This document shows, piece by piece, positions 24,528-32,439 of a DNA stretch of 64,000 bases. Under the pieces are notes generated by a model that did not search any database, was not told the DNA's origin, and saw nothing but the letters and a program-made list of their open reading frames with translations. The position numbers and the translations under genes were made by a program. This stretch comes from Enterococcus saigonensis (GTDB lineage: Bacteria > Bacillota > Bacilli > Lactobacillales > Enterococcaceae). The stretch's first letter is position 1. The number at the start of each line of letters is the position of its first letter. The DNA lies in contig NZ_AP022822.1 in the NCBI RefSeq assembly GCF_011397115.1, forward strand, positions 1,973,001 to 2,037,000. The letters are read 5' to 3'.

Positions 24528-25685
24528 TTAGTCTTCTTCAATACTGATTGGTAAAATGATAACCCGATCAATGATAGTCGGCCGATAAAGAAATAGTCCT
24601 TTTTCGCGGTATTTTTTTGCCCCACTTTCAAAAATCATTCCAAATTCATCACTGCGTGGAATATTAAGCGATACTTGTTCAATGGCTGGTGGTGCATCAA
24701 AGTTTTTTGTCCCCTCTTCTGGTGAATAGAAGTTAAATTTTGTTCCAGTCTTATCATTTGGCATTTTAATCATTACTTTTGAACTACGATTACCATTTGA
24801 CTGAGAAAAGACCGTTAATCCCGTCTTATCAATTGCAATACCTTGCATTCTATCCCACCCTGGAGCGATAGAACTAATTATTTTTTCTTCAATCATTCTA
24901 TTTACAAACTCCTTGTAGCTTTTGGCTGCGTTTAGCTCTACTTCCATTTGTTTTGTAAATTTATCTGGTAAACCAGTCTGGGCATTGAGATCTATACTGA
25001 CCACTGAACGATCTGACTCTTCACGTCCGTATTTTACAATTGTTAATTGATTGTCATGAATTGCAATACCAGATGTTCGTGAGGCCCAAGGTAGTTTAAT
25101 ATGCTTGGATGTAATCGGTTTTTGTACATCTTTTGCATGATAATTTCTTACAGCATTCTCTTGAATATAAGATAGGCCACCAATCTTCTTGTCATCAGAA
25201 AACCACAGTCGTTTAAACTGCGCATCATAGACAATTCCTCCAACATGAGATTTTGAATTTAAAATTAATGTCTTAAAGTATTTCATTGAATGCTTATTAA
25301 CGACAAATATTAGCGAATTTCGCTTATGATCACCGTCATAAGCACTAATGTAGTAATGAGTTTGTGATTGTGTTAATCCTTGTGGTACCCAATTTGTACC
25401 AAATGAAGCTTTTTTAGTTTGGTAATCTAATGACCAAGCTCCCCGTATCCCAGGAATAACAAAAGTTTTAATTGGTATTCCCTTTAAACTTTTATTTCGT
25501 TTTTGTAAATCGTTGAGCACCATTTTCTCTTGGACGAGCGAATCTGTACTAGCTTCCCATTTTTTAATACTACTTTGATTTGGTACCATCTGTTGATATT
25601 TAGCTTTGTCTGTAAAGAATCCCCACAGAAGTCCTAAAAAAATCACTATTGCAAACAATCCAATAAAAATTTTCTTTTTTTTCAT
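24528..25685 (-). CDS. secreted or membrane-anchored protein of unknown function, 385 aa
   Basis: I do not recognise the family. An N-terminal KKKK then a strong hydrophobic helix (IFIGLFAIVIFLGLLWGFF) suggests a signal anchor, so most of the protein is outside the membrane. The rest contains repeated beta-propeller-like stretches (SLIFVVNKHSMKYFKTL, GGIVYDAQFKRLWFSD, SGIAIHDNQLTIVKYG, QGIAIDKTGLTVFSQS), compatible with a YncE- or NHL-like propeller. A short DEFGMIFESGAKKYREKG segment ends the fold. ATG 25685 follows TTGAGGGGA. It is a stand-alone gene bounded by terminators. No catalytic motif is evident. Confidence 0.6.
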   Translation of the reverse strand: MKKKKIFIGLFAIVIFLGLLWGFFTDKAKYQQMVPNQSSIKKWEASTDSLVQEKMVLNDLQKRNKSLKGIPIKTFVIPGIRGAWSLDYQTKKASFGTNWVPQGLTQSQTHYYISAYDGDHKRNSLIFVVNKHSMKYFKTLILNSKSHVGGIVYDAQFKRLWFSDDKKIGGLSYIQENAVRNYHAKDVQKPITSKHIKLPWASRTSGIAIHDNQLTIVKYGREESDRSVVSIDLNAQTGLPDKFTKQMEVELNAAKSYKEFVNRMIEEKIISSIAPGWDRMQGIAIDKTGLTVFSQSNGNRSSKVMIKMPNDKTGTKFNFYSPEEGTKNFDAPPAIEQVSLNIPRSDEFGMIFESGAKKYREKGLFLYRPTIIDRVIILPISIEED

Positions 25686-25876
25686 CCCCTCAACCTACCT
25701 CCACTCATTTTTTCCAATTATCTCTTATTCAAAATTCAAAGACAACTAATTCGAATTTTATTACCATACCACTTTACTATCCTAATAAGACTTTTAAATA
25801 GCATATTTAGGCAAAATCGACTATGATACAGCTAACAAATGGTAGCGCATACTTACCAGGATTAGGAGGAGTATTT

Positions 25877-26403
25877 ATGAAAAAAATTATCGGGGTCATG
25901 TTTCTTTTATTCACACTTGTTTTTATTGCTGGTTGCCAAAATACTAAAGAAAATAGTACGAATATTTTTAATGACGAAAAAAAGATTGCTACAACAGAAG
26001 ATTCTTTTAAATTCTATGATACTTCTATGATACTAAAGAAGAACTATTTAATGATCATACGTTAAAAACGCAAACAAAATTTGAAGGTATTAATACATTA
26101 TGGCTTTTAACTGCTACAAAAGATGACACTATCACCATTTCTTACAATGTAAAAACAACCGCTGGTAAACTAAAACTGGTTTTAGTCGATGCAAAACAGA
26201 CCGTTACCACGATTTTTGATGGAACAAAAAACGACACCTTTACGGGTAAAATAAAAGCAGGTGAAAATAAACTGCGCCTTATCGGTCAAGATGCAACTGC
26301 AACACTTGATATAACGGTCCAAACGGATGAACAAACCAGCATAAAAAAATACGATTCTTTGGATGAACTAGATAAAGAAATTGATTCAGATATGAGCTAT
26401 TAA
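25877..26403 (+). pseudogene. lipoprotein gene interrupted by an 11-bp tandem duplication
   Basis: ATG 25877 follows AGGAGGAG. The signal peptide MKKIIGVMFLLFTLVFIAGC has a perfect lipobox ending at C20, so the product would be a surface lipoprotein. After 52 sense codons the frame meets TTCTATGATAC twice in tandem (26012-26022, 26023-26033), shifts and stops at 26065. If one copy is removed the frame continues without a stop to TAA 26401, giving a 171-residue protein. The restored part (segments such as NDHTLKTQTKFEGINTLWLL and YNVKTTAGKLKLVLVDAKQT) reads like an exported beta-rich domain of unknown function. The lesion is clean and looks recent. Confidence 0.85.
26012..26033 (+). repeat. 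11-bp perfect tandem duplication
   Basis: TTCTATGATAC occurs twice with no gap inside the lipoprotein gene. Because 11 is not a multiple of three it shifts the frame. Confidence 0.95.
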
Positions 26404-26404
26404 C

Positions 26405-26456
26405 AAAAAAGAGACTTCTCCAAGATTTTCCTTTAATCTTGGAGAAGTCTCTTTTA
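26405..26456. terminator. bidirectional terminator after the lipoprotein gene
   Basis: GAGACTTCTCCAAGATT pairs with AATCTTGGAGAAGTCTC, flanked by AAAAAA and TTTT. It serves the plus-strand lipoprotein gene and the minus-strand GNAT gene. Confidence 0.9.
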
Positions 26457-26478
26457 CAAACAGCTTCCTTTAACGTTT

Positions 26479-27000
26479 TCAATCAATTAACAATGCCATT
26501 AGATAGGCAGGAATAAACTCATTTTGCGGTGTTAAAAAACTTCTTTTTATTTCACCTTCAATAATAAAACCAAATTTTTGATAAAGATGCAACGCTCTTT
26601 GGTTGCGCGTTTGAACAGTTAATTCTAAACGTCGAATGATTCCAGAGCTTTCCGCCCACAAAATAATTTCTTCCATTAGCGCAGCGCCTAAACCCATTCC
26701 CCAAAATTCTTTTAGAATAGAAATTCCTACTTCTCCAATATGGGCCACACGAGGATTTTCTTCAGCTAAAACAGAAGCTATGCCAATAATTTCATCATCT
26801 ACCAGCGCAACTAATGATAAATTATTAGGACTTTTAAAAAAAGCTGCGAGTTGCATAGACAATTGTTCTTCGGTAAGAGAAAGTCCATTCTCATCCATAA
26901 TCAAAAAATCAGTTTCACTACCAATTTGTCTCATTACCTGTAAGAGTTGCGCAGCGTCACTGGGTTGTGTCGGGCGAATTTTTACTTCCACATTCTCCAT
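26479..27000 (-). CDS. GNAT-family N-acetyltransferase, 173 aa
   Basis: Acetyl-CoA-dependent acyltransferase, probably of a small molecule or protein N-terminus. The fold is recognisable: VKIRPTQPSDAAQLLQVMRQ, the acetyl-CoA-binding loop HIGEVGISILKEFWGMGLGAALMEEI (Q/RxxGxG/A type), LELTVQTRNQRALHLYQKFGFIIEGE and a C-terminal strand. ATG 27000 lies 3 bp after the tsaE stop without a strong ribosome site of its own, so translation is likely coupled to tsaE; an in-frame TTG at 27015 is a less likely start. The position beside tsaE recalls the rimI-tsa gene groupings, but this is not a clear RimI. Confidence 0.82.
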   Translation of the reverse strand: MENVEVKIRPTQPSDAAQLLQVMRQIGSETDFLIMDENGLSLTEEQLSMQLAAFFKSPNNLSLVALVDDEIIGIASVLAEENPRVAHIGEVGISILKEFWGMGLGAALMEEIILWAESSGIIRRLELTVQTRNQRALHLYQKFGFIIEGEIKRSFLTPQNEFIPAYLMALLID

Positions 27001-27002
27001 TG

Positions 27003-27467
27003 CTATATTGTCCAATTTTTCAAAATACGATCTAAAAATTTTTCACTTTGACTTCCTACCGCCTTAAAATCTGCCTGACGAGCAAATTCGTTTTCAGTGA
27101 TTTTCGATAATCTTAATTCTAAATAATCGACAGGTAAAGCTTCGCCCAATAGCTTTCCCCACTCTACAATAGACAACCCATTGCCTTCAAAATATTCTTC
27201 AAGCCCCAACTCGTCAGCATCTTGTCCAATACGATAAACGTCCATGTGATAAAGTGGCAGACGCCCATCTTCGTATTCTCGAATAATCGTATAAGTTGGA
27301 CTTTTTACCATTCGACTTATCCCCAAACCTTGTGCAATTCCTTTAGTAATAGTCGTTTTACCTGCCCCTAATTCTCCAGTCAAAATAATAACATCGCCAC
27401 CAGTCGCACTTTCACCAATAACTTTTCCTAATTTTTCTGTTGTTAAAAGATTCGGTAAAGCAATCAT
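27003..27467 (-). CDS. tsaE: tRNA N6-threonylcarbamoyladenosine synthesis ATPase TsaE
   Basis: ATPase of the TsaBDE complex that makes t6A37 on ANN-decoding tRNAs. Walker A is LTGELGAGKTTITKGIAQGLG; MVKSPTYTIIREYEDGRLPLYHMDVYR and the EYFEGNGLSIVEWGKLL segment are the family signature. Length 154 is normal. ATG 27467 follows AGGAGGGG at correct spacing, preferred over an in-frame start 18 bp upstream. It is co-transcribed with the GNAT gene downstream. Confidence 0.94.
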   Translation of the reverse strand: MIALPNLLTTEKLGKVIGESATGGDVIILTGELGAGKTTITKGIAQGLGISRMVKSPTYTIIREYEDGRLPLYHMDVYRIGQDADELGLEEYFEGNGLSIVEWGKLLGEALPVDYLELRLSKITENEFARQADFKAVGSQSEKFLDRILKNWTI

Positions 27468-27589
27468 AACTACCCCTCCTACCAATAAATGTTTCTAATT
27501 TTTAGTATAAGCTGTGCTTAGTATAACTGGCAAAAAGTTAGATTGCAAAAGTAGGTTCATAACAAACCTTCGTCTATTTGAATAGAAAC

Positions 27590-27621
27590 AAAAAAACCGC
27601 TCTAAAAAGAACGGATTTTTT
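27590..27621 (-). terminator. pta terminator
   Basis: On the minus strand CCGTTC and GAGCGG pair around a T-rich loop, followed by seven T residues, about 15 bp past the pta stop. Confidence 0.7.
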
Positions 27622-27634
27622 ATCAGGGTTAGCT

Positions 27635-28621
27635 TTATTTCGCCGTATTTAATGTTTGTGCCGCAGTAATAATAGATAGTTTGTAAACATCTTCTTCATT
27701 AGCGCCACGAGATAAGTCAGATACAGGTTTATTTAAACCTTGTAAGATTGGTCCGATTGCTTCAAAGTTACCAAAACGTTGCGCAATTTTGTAACCAATA
27801 TTACCAGATTGTAATTCAGGGAAAACAAAGACCGTTGCTTTACCGGCAACTTCTGAATCTGGTGCTTTTAATTGTCCAACTGCTGAAACATACGCAGCAT
27901 CAAATTGTAATTCACCATCTAAAATAATATCTGGTGCCATTTCTTTTGCAATTTTTGTTGCTTCCACCACTTTATCTACTTCTGGAGCTTTCGCTGAACC
28001 TTTTGTTGAAAAGCTTAGTAGTGCAACTTTTGGATCAATATCAAATAATTCTGCTGTCTCAGCTGATGCAACTGCAATTTCAGCTAATTCTTGTGAAGAT
28101 GGATTTACATTAATCGCACAGTCAGAGAATAAGTATTTTTCTTGGTCGCGTCCACGTACCATTAAAAAGGCGCCACTCGTTCGGCTAACACCTGGTTTAG
28201 TTTTAATGATTTGTAACGCTGGGCGCACAGTATCACCCGTAGAGTGAATGGCGCCAGAGACCATTCCGTCCGTTACACCCATGTACGTTAACATGGTCCC
28301 AAAGTAATTTACATCTTTTAAAATTTCTTCTGCTTGTTCTTTTGTTGCTTTACCTTTACGGCGTTCAACAAAAGCTGCTACCATTTTATCCCAATCAGGA
28401 TAAGCATCAGGATCAAGAATTTCAAATTGATCAATTGTGATACCACGGGCTGCTGCTGCTTTTTTTACTTCTTCTTTGTTGCCAATTAAGACAGGCGTAA
28501 TTAATTCTTCTGCCTTCAAGCGAGCTGCTGCACCTAAAATGCGTGAATCAGTTGCCTCTGGAAAAGCAATTTTAATGCCACGACGTACAATTTTAAATTT
28601 TAAACTATCAAATAATTCCAC
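27635..28621 (-). CDS. pta: phosphate acetyltransferase
   Basis: Interconverts acetyl-CoA and acetyl phosphate in the mixed-acid and ATP-yielding acetate pathway. AFPEATDSRILGAAARLKAEE, DGMVSGAIHSTGDTVRPALQIIKTKPGV, SDCAINVNPSSQELAEIA and the C-terminal VFVFPELQSGNIGYKIAQRFG are conserved Pta motifs. The 328-aa single-domain form is usual in Firmicutes. Translation starts at GTG 28621 after GGAGGTAATTCC. It is a monocistronic unit between two terminators. Confidence 0.95.
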   Translation of the reverse strand: MELFDSLKFKIVRRGIKIAFPEATDSRILGAAARLKAEELITPVLIGNKEEVKKAAAARGITIDQFEILDPDAYPDWDKMVAAFVERRKGKATKEQAEEILKDVNYFGTMLTYMGVTDGMVSGAIHSTGDTVRPALQIIKTKPGVSRTSGAFLMVRGRDQEKYLFSDCAINVNPSSQELAEIAVASAETAELFDIDPKVALLSFSTKGSAKAPEVDKVVEATKIAKEMAPDIILDGELQFDAAYVSAVGQLKAPDSEVAGKATVFVFPELQSGNIGYKIAQRFGNFEAIGPILQGLNKPVSDLSRGANEEDVYKLSIITAAQTLNTAK

Positions 28622-28667
28622 CGGAATTACCTCCTGTATTTTTTATCCTCCTCATCATACACTATTC

Positions 28668-28732
28668 ACAAAAAAAAGAACAGTTCTTTTTGCTGTTACA
28701 GTAAAAAGAGACTGTTCTTTGTTCTTTTTTTC
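28668..28732 (-). terminator. ung terminator
   Basis: AAGAACAGT (28677-28685) pairs with ACTGTTCTT (28711-28719), with additional pairing inside, and T-runs on both ends. It follows the ung stop and may act on both strands. Confidence 0.7.
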
Positions 28733-28784
28733 ACATAGTTACATTATTATTATACAACAGCAACCGCTTTATTACGACACTGTA

Positions 28785-29474
28785 TCATACAGCAGTAGGA
28801 TCTTGTGGTAATTGCCAATTAATTGGTGTTTCTCCAAACTCAACTAAAGCACTGTTGGCTTTTGAAAAAGGACGTGAACCAAAAAAGCCACGATGCGCCG
28901 ATAAAGGACTAGGATGCGGTGAAGCAATGACAAGGTGGTGATTTTGGTCAATCATTTTTATTTTCTCTTGTGCACCTTTTCCCCACAAAATAAAGACAAC
29001 TGGTTTTTGCCGTTCGTTTAATTTTGCAATAATTTCATCCGTTAACCGCTCCCATCCCATACCACGATGTGAGTATGCCTGGCCTTCTCGCACAGTTAAA
29101 ACTGTGTTTAAAAGTAACACCCCTTGTTGGGCCCAACTGGTTAAATAACCATGATTTACCGGAGTGACATTTAAATCACTTTGTAATTCCTTATAAATAT
29201 TTTGTAAAGAGGGCGGTATTTTGACTCCTGGTTGAACAGAAAAAGATAGTCCATGTGCTTGATTTGCGCCATGATATGGATCTTGCCCTAGAATTACTAC
29301 TTTAACATCTTCATAAGGGGTTAATTCCAATGCTTCAAAAATGTGGTACATATCTGGATAAATTTTTTGGGTTTGATATTCTTGCTTTAAAAATTTCCGC
29401 AGTTGTTGATAATAAGGTTTGTTGAACTCAGAAGCTAAAAGATCTTGCCAACTATTATGAATAATTGTTTTCAT
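28785..29474 (-). CDS. ung: uracil-DNA glycosylase
   Basis: Removes uracil from DNA as the first step of base excision repair. The catalytic water-activating motif VILGQDPYHGANQAHGLSFSV, the VLLLNTVLTVREGQAYSHRGMGWE segment, FILWGKGAQ and the minor-groove loop ASPHPSPLSAHRGFFG are all intact. Length 229 fits family 1 UDG. ATG 29474 follows GGAGGCAG. Confidence 0.97.
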   Translation of the reverse strand: MKTIIHNSWQDLLASEFNKPYYQQLRKFLKQEYQTQKIYPDMYHIFEALELTPYEDVKVVILGQDPYHGANQAHGLSFSVQPGVKIPPSLQNIYKELQSDLNVTPVNHGYLTSWAQQGVLLLNTVLTVREGQAYSHRGMGWERLTDEIIAKLNERQKPVVFILWGKGAQEKIKMIDQNHHLVIASPHPSPLSAHRGFFGSRPFSKANSALVEFGETPINWQLPQDPTAV

Positions 29475-29694
29475 TACTGCCTCCTATTTATTTGATAGAT
29501 GCAATATTTTTCTGATAAATGAGTGTATTGTTTTTATGCTACAACACAAAACAGCTCCTAGTTATTGTAGCGTAAATGTCACGAATTGTCTTTGAAACCG
29601 CCACATTTCCCCTTAATTCTGTGTTAAACTAAAAGCAAGAAAACCACTAACGCAAGATTTGCGTCAGATTTTAAAGGATGGTGCCCATTTTTTT

Positions 29695-30567
29695 ATGATT
29701 AAACTAATTGCTTCTGACATGGACGGAACTTTGTTAGATTCCCGTATGCAGATTTCAGTAGAAAATATAGCAGCTATTCAATATGCAAAAGAGCATGGAA
29801 TTGAATTCATGGTGGCAACAGGTCGAAACCGAGAAGAAGCCTTACCTGCATTAGAACAAGCAGGCATTAAATGCGCCATGATCAATTTAAATGGTGCACA
29901 AGTATTTGATGCTGAAGGAAATTCTTTGTTTACTGTACCGATTGCATTGGAAACAGTAAAAGAAATTTTGAATCTTTTACGAGCAGCGGATATTTATTAT
30001 GAAGTAGCGACAAATGAAGGCTTATATTCTGAAAGTCAGGCGCGTCGAATTGAGAATTTTTCTGAACATATGTCAGAACTGATGCCGCATTTAACGCACA
30101 AAATGGCAATTGCCATGACCTCTGCTCAGTTAGAATTTTTACCTGTACACTATGTTACAGATATTAAAGACTTGTTAGTAAAACCAAACTTTGAAGTTTT
30201 AAAAATTATTTGTTTTCACAAAGATGGTCCGGCCGTTTTAGGTCCAGTCGCAAAAAAATTAGATACAAACGAGCAGCTTCACGTTACCTCTTCTGGTCAA
30301 AATAATATTGAAATTAATCATCGCGATGCCCAAAAAGGAATTGCCGTAGCCCACGTGGCAAAAGAGCGAAATATTCCATTAGAACAAGTGATGACTATCG
30401 GGGATAATATGAATGATTTGAGCATGATTCAACTGGCAGGTGTAAGTTTTGCCATGGGAAATGCTAAAATCGAGTTAAAAGAATACGCCAAATATTTGAC
30501 TGAAACCAATATTGATTCTGGTGTCGGCAAAGCCATTATGCGAGCAATCGACGAAAATTTGGCGTAA
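29695..30567 (+). CDS. HAD-superfamily sugar-phosphate phosphatase (Cof type), 290 aa
   Basis: Cytoplasmic phosphatase of the Cof/YidA group, acting on sugar or cofactor phosphates. Motif I is ASDMDGTLLDS with the nucleophile Asp, motif II MVATGRNREEA, and motif IV TIGDNMNDLSMIQLAGVSFAMGNA. The C2-type cap lies between. Start MIKLIASDMDG at 29695 is chosen on family N-terminus; its ribosome site (AAAGGATGG) is rather far, 14 bp away, and a short hairpin ACGCAA-GAT-TTGCGT lies in the leader at 29650-29664. Substrate unknown. Confidence 0.85.
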   Translation: MIKLIASDMDGTLLDSRMQISVENIAAIQYAKEHGIEFMVATGRNREEALPALEQAGIKCAMINLNGAQVFDAEGNSLFTVPIALETVKEILNLLRAADIYYEVATNEGLYSESQARRIENFSEHMSELMPHLTHKMAIAMTSAQLEFLPVHYVTDIKDLLVKPNFEVLKIICFHKDGPAVLGPVAKKLDTNEQLHVTSSGQNNIEINHRDAQKGIAVAHVAKERNIPLEQVMTIGDNMNDLSMIQLAGVSFAMGNAKIELKEYAKYLTETNIDSGVGKAIMRAIDENLA

Positions 30568-30618
30568 AATTAAGATGATTGGTATATGTTTCAGCTACTT
30601 TATTAAGGAGGCGCTAGA

Positions 30619-31131
30619 ATGTCTGAATTTTTCATTCAAGACAAACAATTGAGTTCTATCACCCGGACCATTGTTAAAGACGAAAAAGGAAACTCTTTGT
30701 TTTTACTTGTGGGCCGTTGGGGAACAAAAGGTGATGCGCTCTCTCTTTATAAAATGAATGGTGAACTAGTTGCTAGCATCAAACAAATCAGTTTTACTTT
30801 TGGTACGCGTTTTGAAATTTATAAAAATTTTGAAAAAGTCGGTACTTTACAGAAAATTTTCCGTTGGCCAGGTGATTTTTATTATATCCAACAACTTCAC
30901 TGGACAGTACAAGGCAATATTTATCAACATCAATACAGTATTCGTCACTTTAATCACCTTATTATGAAAATGAATAAAGCTACTTTATTTTCTGGTGATT
31001 ACTATGTTCTTGATGTCACCCAAGATGAAGATGCACCTGTTTGTATTTGCATTGCCGCTATTATGGATTACTGGCTTTATAATCGCAATAAAGCACAAAA
31101 ATTTGATTATCGGTTAACGCCAAATTGCTAG
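30619..31131 (+). CDS. LURP-one-related (tubby-like) protein, 170 aa
   Basis: Belongs to the YxjI/LURP-one-like group of small tubby-like beta-barrel proteins: the start FFIQDKQLSSITRTIVKDEKGN and the middle LYKMNGELVASIKQISFTFGTRFEIYKN follow its pattern, with repeated short strands. Function is unknown in bacteria; binding of lipid or membrane is suspected for relatives. ATG 30619 follows AAGGAGGC, 51 bp after the HAD gene, so the two may share a transcript. A strong terminator follows. Confidence 0.7.
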   Translation: MSEFFIQDKQLSSITRTIVKDEKGNSLFLLVGRWGTKGDALSLYKMNGELVASIKQISFTFGTRFEIYKNFEKVGTLQKIFRWPGDFYYIQQLHWTVQGNIYQHQYSIRHFNHLIMKMNKATLFSGDYYVLDVTQDEDAPVCICIAAIMDYWLYNRNKAQKFDYRLTPNC

Positions 31132-31184
31132 TTGCTAAAAAATTATTATGCCTTTTTTACTGAAATTTCCCTCTGATAAAATAC

Positions 31185-31226
31185 AAAAAGGAATGAAGAC
31201 ATATAGTATGCCTTCATTCCTTTTTT
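31185..31226. terminator. bidirectional terminator
   Basis: GGAATGAAG pairs with CTTCATTCC, flanked by AAAAA and TTTTTT, between convergent genes. Confidence 0.85.
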
Positions 31227-31236
31227 GCTGTGAACG

Positions 31237-32427
31237 TTACATCTTTTCTTTTTCGTGAACTAACGTTTTCTGGGATAATGAACTTTTTTTATGAAAAATA
31301 ATTCCTACTAAGATAACAAGTAATAAAATACTTAATAATTTAAAGGGAACAAATAGATCTGAAGTTCCTGAAATAATCTGTAATATGCTTAAACCAAAAG
31401 GAGCCATAAAATTACCTAGATTACAACCAATTAAAATAATCGAAGTTGCTACTGTCATCTTAGTTGGAGAAGCATATAAATTTAATGAGTTATAAATAAA
31501 TGGAAAAATTAAACTACCCGGTATTCCACTAATAAAATAGCCAACTAATAGTAATGTAAAGTTATTTTCAGAAAGCGCGATTAAAAATGTTGCAACCGCC
31601 AATAAAGCTAATCCTAGATATAAACATTTATCACCTAAAAAACGATTGAAAAAACCAAACAAAGAACCCGTAACAATTCCGATTATCGGCATTACCGCTA
31701 AAAATGCAGAGGCATTATAATCGGCTCCTTTGATGTTTGTAACCATTGTTGGAAAGCGGACACCGATAGCTACAAATGTCATTACCAAAAATAAAGCAAA
31801 AAGGGCAAGTAAATAAACAGCAAGCTTCAATTCTCCCTTTTGCGGACCTACTTCTTTTTTTTCTTCTGAAATTTCAGGGACAAAAATTGTAAATAAGATT
31901 AAAATAGGAAACGCTAACAAATAGATACCAAAAGATGCTCTCCAGCCAAAAGTAAGTAATGCACCTGCTAACAACGTTAAACCTGCATTTCCTATATTTT
32001 CAGCAGCTCCACGATACCCCAAAAGACTAGCACGCTTTTGAGGTTCATCTTGAAAGAGCAGATTAATAATTGAAACAGCAAGTGAATTAAATAAACCAAA
32101 TCCAGCCCCTAAAACAAAACGACTCAACAAAATCGGAACATAGCTATTCAAAAATAGTGGCGCTACTCCTCCACCAATCCCTACTAGAAGGAGTCCCAAT
32201 TGAACTGTGCGCTTTGTGCCAAGTTTTTCAACAATTAAACTAGATAAAACAACAAAAATTACAACAGCTAACGCAGGTAATGTTGCCACCAACTCAACTT
32301 GGGTAGTTGTCATTGATAGAGAAGCTTGCATTTGAGGTAGTGCACCATTAATAGATAGTGCACTCGTTAATAAAAGTGAAATTGATAAAATAGATAACCG
32401 TGTCAACAAACTATTTTTATTCATCAT
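31237..32427 (-). CDS. major facilitator superfamily transporter, 396 aa
   Basis: Twelve-helix secondary transporter. The first half ends in the conserved loop VEKLGTKRTVQLGLLLVGIGGG, matching the MFS motif G-x-x-D/G-R/K-x-G-R/K. It resembles the CynX/YeaN branch of drug:H+ antiporter-like carriers rather than classical sugar symporters. ATG 32427 (first of two) follows GGGAGCG. It begins 12 bp after the alpha-galactosidase stop and is in the same operon, so alpha-galactoside import or product export is the natural inference, not shown by sequence. Confidence 0.8.
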   Translation of the reverse strand: MMNKNSLLTRLSILSISLLLTSALSINGALPQMQASLSMTTTQVELVATLPALAVVIFVVLSSLIVEKLGTKRTVQLGLLLVGIGGGVAPLFLNSYVPILLSRFVLGAGFGLFNSLAVSIINLLFQDEPQKRASLLGYRGAAENIGNAGLTLLAGALLTFGWRASFGIYLLAFPILILFTIFVPEISEEKKEVGPQKGELKLAVYLLALFALFLVMTFVAIGVRFPTMVTNIKGADYNASAFLAVMPIIGIVTGSLFGFFNRFLGDKCLYLGLALLAVATFLIALSENNFTLLLVGYFISGIPGSLIFPFIYNSLNLYASPTKMTVATSIILIGCNLGNFMAPFGLSILQIISGTSDLFVPFKLLSILLLVILVGIIFHKKSSLSQKTLVHEKEKM

Positions 32428-32439
32428 TATTCGCTCCCG

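Noticed and set aside
26279..26482. 67-codon minus-strand frame across the lipoprotein pseudogene and terminator
   Set aside because: It spans a strong bidirectional terminator and is antisense to the restored lipoprotein frame.
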